Positions 25,183 to 37,800 of a stretch of 64,000 nucleotides of DNA are shown piece after piece. A program made the translations under genes and the position numbers. The stretch lies in contig CM045992.1 in the NCBI GenBank assembly GCA_025175895.1, positions 121,112,377 to 121,176,376 on the forward strand, given 5' to 3'. This DNA comes from Wurfbainia villosa. Its lineage: Eukaryota > Streptophyta > Magnoliopsida > Zingiberales > Zingiberaceae. Positions within the stretch are counted from its first letter, which is position 1, and the number at the start of each line of letters is the position of its first letter. The notes under the pieces were generated by a model. It had not been told where the DNA came from. It searched no databases and worked only from the letters and a program-made list of their open reading frames with translations.

Positions 25183-25645
25183 TGACCCAACAAAAAGCAG
25201 ACGCTGTTAGAGCTCGTCGACTATGTAGCTTCTGCAAGTGACAAGTTTCCAGAAAGTATGATCCTTGAGATTACAAAAACGGTGTCCATCAACTTGTTGA
25301 GGACCTCAACTTCTCCGCCACGACAGAACATGATTCTTGAAAAAAGTTGATGCGGATGAGGAGGAACCTGTGACGGAGCCGGCATGGCCACACTTGCAGA
25401 CCATCAATGAGTTCTTTCTACAGTTTATTGCTTCTCCTTTGTTCTTAAGTAGTTGCTCGATCTATTTGATTCTGAAGATTCAAGAGGGAGGGAATATCCG
25501 AAAACATGACTTCATCGTGCATATGGTAAATTCATGAACAACATCTTTTATCGATTTGCATTACCATTGAAGGAAGAACATAAATCATTGCTCTGTTTCC
25601 GTGTGCTGTGCCGAACAGTGATCACTCTTATCCATCCTGTGGCAA
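25183..25645 (+). pseudogene. PP2A B' regulatory subunit pseudogene fragment
   Basis: Translation with frame shifts gives QTLLELVDYVASASDKFPES, ILEITKTVSINLLRTSTSPP, then EEEPVTEPAWPHLQTINEFF and NNIFYRFALPLKEEHKSLL. This is the order found in the B' (B56, 59-kDa) regulatory subunit of protein phosphatase 2A. The frame is broken before QTLL, after RQNMILEK and again near 25535. Sequence between the YGKF and NNIFYRF blocks is deleted, and most of the roughly 500-residue protein is missing. It is therefore a truncated, non-functional copy. No introns interrupt the matching part, but plant B' genes have few introns there, so a retro-copy origin is not proven. Confidence 0.78.
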
Positions 25646-26040
25646 AGAGAGGAGAGGAGAGATACGGATCGGATCCTTTACGAAACGTGAACCCAAAACC
25701 GATACCCAAATAATCTGCATCCGAACCCGTAAAACGAAGGTCTGTTTTTGATGAAAACTCTCCTCTCTGTCGCGGTGTTGCAGGCCATGCCCTACTTTGG
25801 TCCCGCACTGGGATCGCCGCCGTTGCCGCAGCAGTTCCCTCCGTCGGATTTTGAACTAGAGAATTCGTTTTGCCGCTCCTCTTTATCGGCCTCTGGTTCC
25901 CCTCGACCGTCGTATCGACTTTGGTCCCCTGCTGCAGTCGCCCGCAGAGCGAGGGTAACGCTGGAGTAGCCAAGGAAAGTGGAAAGGAGGAGCCTTTCGT
26001 GCTCTGAACTTCTCTTTACTACGTCGACGCGCCGCCTCAT

Positions 26041-26091
26041 ATGAGAAACGCCTGTCTCGCCACAGCTGCTGACGCCATTGCTCGATTTCAG
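26041..26091 (+). other. Possible upstream exon of the DUF971 gene
   Basis: The short open segment MRNACLATAADAIARFQ ends at a CAG|GTTTCT donor. It would splice in phase 0 to an acceptor at 27963-27964 and stay open into the DUF971 start. This would lengthen the protein to 166 residues with a longer organelle-targeting-like N-terminus. The alternative is that it is part of a noncoding 5' exon. The intron between (26092-27964) has no other gene. Confidence 0.35.
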
Positions 26092-27626
26092 GTTTCTTAA
26101 GTCTGTTACTTTTGCAGAGTTATTATCTGTGCCTTTACTATTTTGGTGCCAGTTATATAGCATGATCCAGAGATATCATCTAGAACTATTAAGTAGAGAT
26201 TCATATGCTATTGTCAGCATTATTTAAACTGAAGGATTTAGATTTAACTGTGGTTGTAATGCTGAAAAATGCTCTTGTACGAAGGAAAGTATCTGCTTCG
26301 CCTGATTTATGTGTCTCATAGAAGACGTTATTGATAAAGGCCAGCAAAATGCTCATTTGAGAGATTGGTTATGAATTCATTTTACATTACAAGTAGTCCG
26401 CAGGTGATGCCAACTTGAATGTTGTGATTACTTGGACAAAAGTAGGGGAGAAGAAAATATTTAATTCTCTTGTTTATGTGGAAGGAAGGAAGTGAAAGTA
26501 GGAAGGAATTTAATTGTATCCATGTTTTTTCTTTTTTGTAAGTATGATAGAAATTGAGGGAAAAGAGATGTAGGGCTCTAATATTGTTTCCACCCTTTCA
26601 ATTCAGTCCTTGTTTCTTGTTGGGAAGCATCATGTCGCCTGAGTTAGGATGCCATGGTTGCATAAAGTCTCACACTCACTTCCATGTCATGATTTGTGTC
26701 ACATGCTATTTCGTCTATTCCTAACAACACTGGATGATACTGGAAACTACGGAATAAATATGGTGCAAGTTCTTTATTTTGTTTTCCCCTCACATAAGCG
26801 GTTTTCTTTCTCTCCTACTTCTTCCTCTTAAGGAAAAAAACAGTTTAGGATAATATATATAGACATGGTTGCTGCTTGAGGTAATAGCATGTGTGGGTTC
26901 AATTATTCAAACACCTTGTGGCATCTACAAAGATGGATAAGGCATTTAGGAGTGATTGTTGTCGTCTTGTGTCTCAAACCACTAACTACCAACATAACTA
27001 GTTGACTACACCTTGTTGGAAGTTATTTTTCTTTTCTTTAACTGGTTATTCATGTCTTGATTTGGTTTTTTGTGGGCTGTCTATCTTTAGAGTCTGCTAG
27101 GTAAATGGAGAGAACATTGGCGTTGCTGCTGAGAGGAAGTAGAATGCAACTGTTTCCTTTCTCTTCAGGAAAATAATTTTGCAGGTTGAAAGATCCTTTA
27201 GGACAACTACAAGATGACAACTATCAAAAATCGTATGCTCTCTTTGCTAACTATTAAAATAGTTGGCTCATCAAGTTGGTGAGATTCTTGGTATGAGGAT
27301 GCTTGACAATAGTTGGATGAAGATGTAGGAACAAGCAAAGCAAAAATAAACAATAGTTTTAGGACATCTTTTTCTGAAAGATGAATGCAATTGCCAGGCT
27401 ATCAGTCAATCAGATAAGCAAATCAAGTCTTTATAATAATTTGATAATTAATTAAATTTTCTATTTGATTAAGATCCTAAATAAAGATTACAATGACAAG
27501 ATCAAAACTTGGAATTAGGATAACTAACATAAGAGATGTTGAAATTTTAAAGAATTTAGGTGTTCATCAACGGATGACAAAATAAGAGAAAATAGATTGT
27601 GATGTTACGAACATGTTGAAAGATGA

Positions 27627-27715
27627 TCAATTTATAATTAGGATAGGTAAATCTGATTTTATAATTAGGATAGACAAATCTAATTTTATAATTAGGATAG
27701 GCAATTTTGATTTTA
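27627..27715 (+). repeat. Three tandem copies of a 30-bp unit
   Basis: TTTATAATTAGGATAG followed by (G/A)(T/C)AAATCTGATT-like sequence recurs three times. The units translate as FIIRIGKSD, FIIRIDKSN and FIIRIGNFD, but the short frame has no other support, so I read it as a noncoding minisatellite in the leader intron of the DUF971 gene. Confidence 0.8.
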
Positions 27716-27997
27716 AAACTCGAATAGTAAAATCCACTAGAGCAAAATGTGTGAGGGTAAAAAAAGAAAAAATGCTAGTAATTATTGTATTTCATGGATA
27801 GTTGAAGCAAACATGACTGGATGGTGATTAAAGTCCCAAATTAAATTAATTATTTGGGAACCTTCAGAGAGAATTTTTTAAGAACTTAAAATTTGGTTAC
27901 CTTTGTAGCACAATTAAATTCACTATTGGACTTTTTTTGCAAATTTGTTATTTTCTTTCTGCAGTTGAATCTGGTGACAAGGAGAACAACTCCATCA

Positions 27998-29932
27998 ATG
28001 TCCACTGCACTTCTGCTCTCAGTGATCCGACGAGTGCACACCTCTGCTCCACCACCTCGGCTCACCAAATTTGCCCTCCGGCCACCAAAATCTGTATGCC
28101 CCTCTTTGCTTCATCACTTTGCCCCAATCAATCCTCTGATAGCTTGGCTGATAATAATCAAGGATTCCTAAACTGTCACTCCATGCTTTTTATTGATTCT
28201 TGTTTAAAGTTTGTTTTTCAGATTTTTTTTTTATTTCAGGTGGAAGTGGAGTACTCAGATGGGAGCGCCTTCCATCTGTCAGCTGAGTTTCTCAGAGTCT
28301 ACAGTCCTGCTGTTGATAGCAAGATTAGAATGATAGGCGGTGAGAAGGTAATAAATCATTTTTATTAAATGATCTTTAGCATTTCTGTTAGATGATAGTG
28401 CTGCTGCCGATAACAATATTAGACCTAGCTTTTCTTATGCACCATTAAGATCTAATAATACATTTCTTCCTTTGGACTGCAGGATTTGGGTCATAGGTTA
28501 ATCTATCCCTTCGTTATTCTGTTTAATAGGAAGGAACAAAAATAATAGCTAAATATTTAGGAGTTTCTGTTCACCATATCAATCTCTTTATTTCTTCCTA
28601 TAAAGTATATGACCAATGGCTCTTGTATTATTTACTGAAATTATGCCAGTTTAGGTGAGATGCTCAGTAACTGATTAGAAACCACGAAAATGTATTAGTA
28701 TGTAAGGATGCAATTTCCACTACTCGGCGGCTAAAGATCATCATATATAGACAAGTGTAAAAAACTCTGCCATAGTAATGGTCAACTAGAAAATGAACCC
28801 CATTTTGCATTTCTACTACGGGGCTTTGGTCTGTCTGAAAAGTGGTTATCCATGAACTTATTACTTGCCAACAATTTACATACAAGGATTCTTTCACATT
28901 CTCTCTCTTCCAAAGCATCATTTACATTCTTTTGAAGGGTAAGTGCTCCTAGAAGTTTTATCCAACCCATGAAAGAGGCAATTCTGAATTTATCAGCTAA
29001 ATAGCGTTTCAATCAAAACACATGTATAAATGATTCCAGATGTAGGTTTGGATTTTGCTCTTTCTTTATTTTGGTCTTGATAGCTTTTTTATTTTTTAAT
29101 TTATTAGAATGAAGAAATGAGGGCCTTATTGGGGTGTTTTGGAATACAAATGGGACCTTTTTGGGGCATTTGTCATTCTTCATGTGAGAATATACCTGCC
29201 ACTATTTTCTGTCAATAAAAACAGCAGTTCAGTAGTAAAAAATTAATTTAATTGAAGCATGTATTTGTGGTGCTGAACTAAAATTTATTGCATTAGGACC
29301 TGCTCGTTGTTCACTGTAACAATTTCTCACATATTGACAGTACCACTTCAAGTCATCTTCTCTTCTTTTTTGGTCAGTTATATTCGGCATATCATTTATA
29401 CAAAACAATAAGCTGGCACAAGCGTGAAATTATTTGTTTGTTTATATACATCTCGCAACAAAATATTTATAGTTTTTTTTTTTTGCCCTTCTTTTCTAAC
29501 TGAAAAATGCATGGTGATGCAATGTTTCAATGACCTGACTATTTTTTGTTTCTATTCTGTAAAGTAAATTACTCTAGTTACATCTAAATCACTGTAATTG
29601 AGAAAGTCATTGTATCAAAGTGTTTTGTTTGTCATTCCTTTTGTCGAACCAGGTCATTGCTGGTCGTCGGCATGTCGGTATCATGTCTGCAGAACCAGTG
29701 GGAAACTATGGTGTCAGGTAAAAACCATTTTAAGTAGAACTTAAATCTATCATTCCTAAGAATCTTCTTATATCATCTCCTCAGAATTATTTTTGATGAT
29801 TTGCACAAGACTGGAATATACACGTGGGATTACTTTTATCAACTCGGCGCAAAGAAGTTTAACCTAATGCGGAATTACATCAAGACATTGAAGAAACATG
29901 GCCTTAGCAGGGATCCAAAGAGAAGAACATGA
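27998..29932 (+). CDS. DUF971 (GBBH-like N-terminal domain) protein
   Basis: Four exons, 27998-28093, 28240-28347, 29653-29717 and 29785-29932, join in phases 0, 0 and 2 to give 138 residues. The first exon (MSTALLLSVIRRVHTSAPPP) is basic and serine/alanine-rich, like a mitochondrial or plastid presequence. The rest is one DUF971 domain: VEVEYSDGSAFHLSAEFLRV, then GRRHVGIMSAEPVGNYGVRI, FDDLHKTGIYTWDYFYQLG and NYIKTLKKHGLSRDP. The domain is related to the N-terminal part of gamma-butyrobetaine hydroxylases and is thought to bind metal or Fe-S. No enzymatic function can be assigned here because the oxygenase domain is absent. An AG acceptor 33 bp upstream of the chosen ATG shows that a further 5' exon exists. 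Confidence 0.88.
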
Positions 29933-31600
29933 CATGAATGGTAAAGTTCTTGCTGAAAAATTCACTTAGCAAACCCCATTAGATGGATGTCTTTCACTTC
30001 CTTTTATTGAAAGAACTAAACCAGTTTTCATCTACAAGTTTTTGAAGTAACAATCTAGTTAGCAAGGTGTTCCAAGGAAATTGGAGGCAATATATTTCTG
30101 TTAGCTTCAAATTTATATGTTTAAAGTACATGATATTACTCAATATGTTGCACATTTTCTGGATTTTCATTTGATTTATCTATGATTATAATGTTTTTTT
30201 TTGCCATTTTTTCATTAAGATTTTTTTTTTGGTGTGAAGCTAAAATTCTCTACAAGAATCAAATTTTTTTCTCCTTTTCTTTTTTTTTTCATTTTCAAAG
30301 CTATTTTATTTTAAAAAAGCATACATGGTAGAATGAGATCATTATATATTATAAATATTTATTTATTTATTTATTTTTGATTGACATCAGGGTTATTTTC
30401 GATCCGACTAATCTCTTGGAGTGGTTGGTCCTGTCCTACGGGTCTTTAAGATGTCTCGTCAATAGCTGAGTCGGATAAGATTGAAGTTCAAGTGATCTCC
30501 ATCAACTATCAAGAGTAAATCAGGGAAGTATTTGTAATTTTTTCACGATTCAGTTTGGATTTTACAATCATGTCATCTCTGAATGATGATCAAATATCAA
30601 AGTCATATTTCGTCTACCGAATAAACTTTTGAGTTTCAGGATTGTCTGAATGATTTTTTTTAAAATTCGTCATCGATCGATATCGCAATAGAAAATTGAA
30701 CTGTGTTCTTTAGTGAAATATTTTTTCATTTTTGTTGTTGTACTGTGTCTGTAGGGGCTATATTTTAAATGTATTAATATACACTTCTATTTTGGGAGGA
30801 GAAAAAAAAGGAAATATCTTGTTTTTGTATTCATTATATATTTAATTGGATGATATTGAGAAGAAATAAATCACCACTCATTATTTTATTTATGTAGTTA
30901 AACTTTATTTTTCCTTCAAAGGAACTACTTGAAATTGAATTCCTTCCGCATAAATGAGGAAAAGAAATATTATGGATAATGTTGTGTTTTCTTGGCCGAA
31001 AAGTGAAAACTAGTTAAACCTTAGAAATAAAAGGAAGAAATTGAAAGAAATGCTCTCTCAATTTTCTTTCTCAATAATTCGAAATTATTAAAGTTTTCAA
31101 TTTTTAATTAATTTAAAATTTAATCCACAAAAACTTTCATTTATATAGAAACAATTTAAATTATATTATATTTCTATAAAAATTCCAATTATAACAGTCT
31201 CTTGTCATCCGTTTTAGAATGAGATAAATCACGGGGATAAAATCCTTTAACACAGTGATAAAATAGGAAGGGATCCATTTGAAACCAATAGATTTTAAAT
31301 TTCTTATCCAGAATCGAATTCTGTTCATTCCGTAAACAATCTCTGTTTACTTTCGCGTCATCCCGTAGGAACAAATTATATTATATTTGATTCGTCTATT
31401 CGAGCTACATTTCTCTGTACCTAATTTCTACCTGTACTATGATTAGTTAGAAATGAATGTTCAAATGTGGTCTCCACTTCGGGACCACTTGCGGACCATG
31501 GTGTGAGTTGGGTACTGGTGCAAGTAAAGGTGGGCGGCAGCCACATGTTTTGCCCTAAAACTACTTCCTCCGCCGCCTATGGCGATGAGTCGTCACAGTC
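29933..31600. other. Intergenic, nothing recognisable
   Basis: 3' flank of the DUF971 gene followed by AT-rich spacer with poly-T runs. The stretch at 30390-30560 is less AT-rich and may be a repeat relic. The right end is the aldolase promoter. Confidence 0.5.
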
Positions 31601-31615
31601 GAGATCTGCTCTTCT

Positions 31616-31622
31616 TTAAAAC
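31616..31622 (+). promoter_or_regulatory. TATA-like box of the aldolase gene
   Basis: TTTAAAA lies 93 bp upstream of the aldolase start codon and is followed by a CT-rich leader (CTTCCCTTCCCC...), typical for a highly expressed plant housekeeping gene. Confidence 0.5.
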
Positions 31623-31708
31623 CCACGAATTCCTCTTCCCTTCCCCGTTCGTCGCGTCGTTCGATTTCTCGCTCCGATCTAGCTTCCCTCCCACTTTCTC
31701 GATTCAAG

Positions 31709-34247
31709 ATGTCTGCCTACGTCGGAAAATATCACGGTACCCTTTTTCTACTTGTTGATTCTGCCTTTATGTTTGGTTTGGAGTCGAAGAAGTTGAACTG
31801 TTCTTCTTCTTTGTTGGTCATCTGATGTATGATCTGGAGGTGAGAAACTTGTCGATTTGTGAATCTTTGCTTAGACTGCTACTTTTGTTTTGCTAAATGG
31901 ACTTTTAAATCTACGATAATTTTAGGTTGTCTGGATCTGGATTGCTGTTGTATGCTTCTAAAAGATCTAATTTTGGATTCTTTTAATGTATGTATGGCAT
32001 TAGGCTTGCTGAAGTACAGAATATTTTGGGGTTTTCATGTGGATCTTCGCAGATCTGAACTTTCTCCTATTATTGGTTGGTTTTAGCTATAGCTGGGTTT
32101 TTTTACTGCTAGAATCTATTGTAGTTTGGTGGATTCAGGATTATTGGTTGAGGCCAGGGCGAAAGAGCTTAAATTCTCCGACGGTCTGACAACAATGGTC
32201 TTTCCTTCTTTTTTTCCCCTATTATTACCCTTTCATAACTAGGAGCGGCGTTCTTACTTGATTTTGGTTATTGACAAAAATCAATCTGATTTTTTTTTTT
32301 TGAGAATTATTTGGAATTCAAGAGATAAAAAAAAGCTCTATAGTATTATACCAAATAGTGAAATACACATCCATAATCTATGATTCCTAACAAACATAAG
32401 AATGGAATTGCAATTCTCATTTCCAAACCTTAATAGAATTTTAATTCTAAAAAAGTTCTTTCCATATAGGAACAAGCTGTTATATAACTTTTTTTTTTGT
32501 CTTGTCCTTATCCTTATCCATTATCCATTCAGTACACGATTTCAAACCTTTATTTTGGTTTTACCACCAATGCTTTTTGTTCAGGACTCAGCTATAGATT
32601 CAAAAATTATTCTTATTCTAAATTTTCTGTTAATAACACTTTAGCTACATAAGTTGGTAGTTATTGACCAGAAAAACAAATTCTATCTTAAATCCAAGCC
32701 TACGTTGTGACTGTTTTTAAGTTTCCTTGTATTGATCTGCTCGAATCTTATGAAGATTGATTTACTATTACTTAACTGTCAAACATCGTTAGTGGACTTT
32801 TTTGGTAATACATTATACATATCAAAAGGTTTCTCAAATCTTTCAGCATCATGCAAACTCTACTTGTAGACAATTGTTACAATTCGATTACAAGTTCGCT
32901 GGTGTCCCTTTTGCATTCCTTGCATGGAAAAAGGTCGACTGCTTCTATGTGAGTTCACCAAATCAAATTTGTAGAAACTGGTTATAGTTTGCTCTACTGC
33001 ATTTCATATATGAGAAGAACATTACCATCTCTCTCGTCATCTTATTGAGGATATAATAAAAAAAATTCTATTTGATTTAGTAAGTATGAGCTTTTGCCTT
33101 TAGTTATATTTTTCCTCAAGCTGAGTAAGATTGTTGCTAAATTTACAATTATATAGTTTTTTTGTGCTCTACTAAGGCAGAGTATTTCTGTCTTGCAGAT
33201 GAGCTTATTGCCAATGCTGCTTACATTGGCACCCCTGGGAAGGGTATCCTTGCAGCTGATGAGTCAACTGGTACTATTGGCAAGCGCCTTGCCAGTATCA
33301 ATGTGGAGAACGTTGAGGAAAACCGCCGTGCACTACGTGAGCTTCTCTTTTGCGCGCCTGGTGCTCTCCAATACCTCAGTGGTGTTATCCTCTTTGAGGA
33401 GACTCTCTACCAGAAAACTGCTGATGGCAAGCTCTTTGTTGATGTTCTCAAGGGGGGTGGAGTCCTTCCAGGTATCAAGGTAGACAAGGGCACCGTCGAA
33501 CTTGCTGGCACCAATGGAGAAACCACTACCCAAGGACATGATGACCTCGGCAAACGCTGCAAGCAGTACTATGAGGCTGGGGCTCGCTTTGCCAAGTGGC
33601 GTGCTGTTCTCAAGATCGGTCCCAATGAGCCATCTCAATTGTCAATCGATGCAAATGCTAGTGGTCTGGCACGCTATGCTATCATCTGCCAGGAGAACGG
33701 CCTCGTCCCAATTGTGGAGCCAGAGATCCTCGTCGATGGTCCACATGATATCAAAAAGTGTGCTGATGTTACAGAGCGGGTGCTTGCTGCCTGCTACAAG
33801 GCACTAAATGACCACCATGTGCTCCTGGAAGGAACCCTGTTGAAACCGAACATGGTTACACCTGGGTCAGAGTCAGCAAAAGTGTCGCCTAATGTGGTCG
33901 CCGAGTACACTGTCCGAGCTCTCCAGAGGACCGTTCCTGCTGCTGTTCCAGCTATTGTTTTCCTTTCAGGAGGACAGAGCGAAGAGGAAGCTACTTTGAA
34001 CTTGAATGCCATGAACAAGCTGAAGGGGAAGAAGCCGTGGTCACTTTCCTTCTCATTCGGCCGTGCCTTGCAGCAAAGCACGCTCAAGGCATGGCAGGGG
34101 AAGGTCGAGAACGTGGGGAAGGCGAGGGCCGCCTTACTCACCCGGTGCAAGGCGAACTCAGAGGCAACGCTAGGTGTCTACAAGGGCGATGCCGCCGGAG
34201 GTGAAGGCGTCTCGGAGAGCCTTCACGTCAAGGACTACAAGTATTGA
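31709..34247 (+). CDS. FBA: Cytosolic class I fructose-bisphosphate aldolase
   Basis: Two exons, 31709-31736 and 33199-34247, join in phase 1 (H-G|AT) to give 358 residues, the standard length of cytosolic plant aldolase. The N-terminus is MSAYVGKYHDELIANAAYIG with no transit peptide, so it is cytosolic. Recognisable blocks are GKGILAADESTGTIGKR, the Schiff-base signature LLEGTLLKPN with the catalytic lysine at about residue 225, FLSGGQSEEEAT, and the C-terminal tyrosine (DYKY) needed for full activity on fructose 1,6-bisphosphate. The enzyme interconverts fructose 1,6-bisphosphate with dihydroxyacetone phosphate and glyceraldehyde 3-phosphate in glycolysis and gluconeogenesis. The start in the 28-nt first exon replaces an apparent in-frame ATG at 33162, which lies inside the intron. 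Intron 1 (1.46 kb) and the 3' part of this gene recur in the WAKL cluster. Confidence 0.96.
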
Positions 34248-35245
34248 TTGTGCGCTTGGTTAAGAGCTAGACGTCTTCGCATTGCTGCATTATGAGATGT
34301 TCCTGAATAAGCTGAAACTTTCGCCATCGAAATTATATGTTTCCTTGCATGACTGATTTGCATTAATATCATCTTTTCAGTTTTTGTTGGCTTGTATGTT
34401 GTAAGACTGATCTTGTCATCGTCTTTTGTGATGCTTTAGATTTTTTCCGTTTACTTGGGCGGAACATATGAGATCGATATGTTATTCTGGGATTATATTA
34501 TCATCTGAAAATAATCTGATCGGTGAATGTTTCTAGTTGATAATTTATATTTTTAAAATTTAAAATGCTTTCGAAGACGGGTAATTATATAATGAATTAT
34601 TTTATTTATTACAATTTTAAAGTGGAATGGAATGTAATTCGAATTATATAAGATAATGAAATATTACCATTTAAATTACGAGGTAAAATTGATATAGTTC
34701 GAGTATGGTACGAAGTTAAAAATATTTAAATATTAAATTTATTTTTAATTTTAGTTCTTGTCTTTTTTTTTTTATCAAATCAATTCTCGACGCGTTTGAT
34801 GATTGACGATCATCGATGATTGATGGATGACCGACGATAGTGATGATGATTACGAAGAGATTTTGATTATATTCAAACGAAATTATAAAAATATTTATAT
34901 TATTTTATAATAATATAAATTATTTTCTTTATAAAAATTAATAAACACCAAAATAAAAAAATATAATAAATTTTGTAATAAAAGATCAATCGAACACAAT
35001 AATATAATAGTATATTTATATTATCTAATACCAAATACAACCTTAATACAGAACTGAACTCTCTGATGTATTACATACACACTAATCTTTAATTTATTTT
35101 TTCTTTTATGGTAGATACATCGATCTGAAATTTTTTTACACTAACCACTATAGCCCCTTCCCGCGGGGACAATAGATTCAACTCTGCCGCTTCTTTTTCT
35201 TCTAAAGAAAAACCTAATAGCTCTTGAACCACAACAAAACAAAAC
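34248..35245. other. Aldolase 3'UTR and spacer, duplicated in the WAKL cluster
   Basis: The stretch from the aldolase stop through the AT-rich spacer recurs at 41570-42060 and in two parts at 53722-53962 and 56667-57300. It is the shared left flank of the WAKL duplication units. No gene is seen. Confidence 0.7.
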
Positions 35246-37694
35246 CTAATATACTTCAATTTGTAGGGTGCTCTCGATGTTGGCATCGCTATCAAAATTG
35301 GATTTCTCTGCCCTCATGGCTCCTAGTGCTTCCTCCACCTCCTTCATCATTGGTCGTTCATTCCCACTTAATTTGAGGCACCTCTTGACGAGCATGGCCA
35401 TTCTTTCGACGATTTCTCCTTCGGCTTCATTTAGAACAATGGGATCGAGGATCTCATGAAGTGTGTTTTCTTTCAACGAACCTAAGAAATCCATAACTAG
35501 GTGTCTCATCTTGTTTTCTTTTCGATAAGGAGCTGCAGCTTTCCCCGTCAAAAGCTCTGCGAGAATGACTCCAAAACTATAAACATCGCTCTTTTGGGTT
35601 AATATTCCTGTTTGATGGTACTCGGGATCCAAGTATCCATAAGTTCCTTGAACGACAGTAGTTACAGAATTCGTTTCCTCAGAAACAACTCTTGAAGCAC
35701 CAAAATCAGCTAGTTTTGCAATATTCCTTTCGTCGAGCAGAATGTTGGACGATTTAACATCTCTGTGAAAAATTGTTATGGAAGCTTCAGAGTGTATATA
35801 AGATAGTGCTCTGGCAATTTCGTAGGCGATTCTCAAACGATCTTTGAATGATAAAGGCGAATATTGTTGATGATCAGTAAGATGATCGGAGAGTGTTCCG
35901 CCCGATATAAACTCAAATACAAGCAGAGGCACTTCTGTTTCCAAGCAACACCCAAAGAACTTGACCACATTTCTATGGCTGGTTTGAGAAAGAATGAAGA
36001 CCTCATTGATGAATTGCCCGAGCTCGCTTTCGTCTGTTATCTTTGGCCTTTTGATGGCAACTACGCGTTGATCTGATAACATTCCTTTGTACACGTTTCC
36101 ATGGCCTCCGCCGCCGACCATTCTAGTTTTATCGAAATAATCAGTAGCTTTTTCCATTTCATGTAGCTCGTAGATCTTCATCCTTTCGATAACAATATCA
36201 TCTGAAGAAGACTGTGCGTTTTTCAGCAACTGTAGATTTCTGCGATAATTTTCCTTCCTTTTCTTAACCAAATTTATTTTTTTCAACCTCCTCCTTAGTG
36301 TATTCATAGCAATAAAAATAAGTAAACTGCCTCCAGCAGCTGCTGCACTGATAATCATAAAGACGAGTTCTGCAAAATCATGCGAAGAAGAGTTCAAAAA
36401 TAAAATCTAATTCGCCATTAGTTAATGAAATAATATTTTGCATCAATTTGTTGTGTAATAATTATCAGCGAATGCAGGACAAGATGCAGTTTTATAGAAA
36501 ACCAACCTTTGATTGCAGCGATGGATTGTAATGATCATGGAGATCATTTTTCTTTTTTTAAATTGTAGAAAACTAAAAAAGCATATATATTTTTTATTAT
36601 CATTAAAAGAAGCACTTTATTCGCAATAATTTTAACTAAAATTATTATAATGTAAAATAATTTTAATCAAAATTATTCAAAGCAATTTATCAAAACTACT
36701 CCATCTTCTAGCATTTTTTATGTATCAAATTTGAGCAAAATTGTTACATAGTAATTCTAAACCAAGTTGTAGTAGTAAATGAAAAAAAAAAACAACCTAG
36801 GCACCCATTTAATGCTAATAGATAAGAGGTTTTTATTAGAGATTTTTTTCTCTTTACTTTTTTTCTCTTTGTTATTGTTTTGTTTACGGAGAAATAAAAA
36901 GTTTCATGGTATGGAGATAACTCACTTAAATTTAGTCGTGATCGAATCGTGCACGGCTGGCCACCGCACAACCAATTGACGACGACGGGGACATGACCTT
37001 GTTGCCGCTCATAAAACGCCCTCCCAGAAAGGTACCACGACGAATTCGAGTAGAACCAGTAACCATCCACAAGGAATGAGTAGCTGCAGGAATTGGACGA
37101 CGAGTTGAAAGTGAACTGCTGCGCAAATGACGGGATGGTTGTCTGGCAGCAACCGTTGTTGCCGGTACAGGTGGCGTTAGGATAGGTGGCGTAAGGATCG
37201 GTGGCGTTGGTGTTGCAGAGAGAAACGCAGCCGCCGGTAGCATTAAAATCAGAGAAATTTCCGATGTCGGATGTCGCCGTACTGAAGAAGGCGAAGGCGT
37301 CGCATCCAATGGCGGTGAAGATGTTTCTGGAGCTGGAAAGGAAGAACGGCGAGCCGGTGAGGTTCATCCCCGACAAGGCGTAGCTTCTTCCGGCCGTAAC
37401 GTTGTTGACTGGGCAGTCGGTTGCGATTGGCTGCAGTACTGTGGCTGTGGAGTTGTCGAGGTCGATGTCGACGAGTTGGATGTCGCGGTAGTAGAGTTTG
37501 GAGTCGTTGCAAGCGACGTTGAAGCCGGTGTCGAAGCAGCCGGCCTCGATGCCGAAGGGGAAGGGGATGTCGACGTCGCCGCAGCGCCTGGTGCAGGCCG
37601 ACTCTGCTTCAGTTGCATGATTAACTGCTAAAAGCAGAACCAAGAACATGCAAATTACAGACTTGTTCTTCTTCTTCTTCATCGTCATCGTCAT
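35246..37694 (-). CDS. Wall-associated receptor kinase-like protein (WAKL copy 1)
   Basis: Two exons on the minus strand, 37694-36926 and 36369-35246, join in phase 1 (A|AA) to give 630 residues. The ATG at 37694 opens MTMTMKKKKNKSV followed by a hydrophobic signal peptide. The extracellular part has the GUB_WAK signature CTRRCGDVDIPFPFG (about residues 30-45), then GNNGCCQTTIP and many N-glycosylation sites. No EGF repeat is visible before the membrane segment FMIISAAAAGGSLLIFIAM (about 260-278). The kinase has P-loop GGGGHGNVYKG (about 342-352), VAIK lysine (363), HRDVKSSNILLD (458) and DFGASR (478), so it is an RD kinase expected to be active. WAK-type receptors bind pectin and signal in wall integrity and pathogen defence. 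The ligand here is unknown. The neighbouring copies and aldolase fragments show that it belongs to a duplicating cluster. Confidence 0.9.
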
Positions 37695-37790
37695 CGTCAA
37701 AATTTCTCCTTCTCTCTCTCTCCTTGTATTTCTTTTTCTCCGGTGGCCAGCGAGCTCGACGAGTGGAGCTTAACTTCTAATTGCTGGTGA

Positions 37791-37800
37791 CTTTAAATAA
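37791..37800 (-). promoter_or_regulatory. TATA-like box of WAKL copy 1
   Basis: TTATTTAAAG on the minus strand lies about 97-106 bp upstream of the start codon. The same word occurs at matching positions upstream of WAKL copies 2 and 3. Confidence 0.5.

Noticed and set aside
33162..33198. In-frame ATG upstream of the aldolase second exon
   Set aside because: It lies within intron 1, before the TCTTGCAG acceptor. The 28-nt first exon at 31709 restores the conserved cytosolic N-terminus and the normal 358-residue length.
37695..37700. Longer N-terminus of WAKL copy 1 (and of copies 2 and 3)
   Set aside because: The extra codons begin with TTG, not ATG. The first real ATG codons are at 37694, 44958 and 59604.
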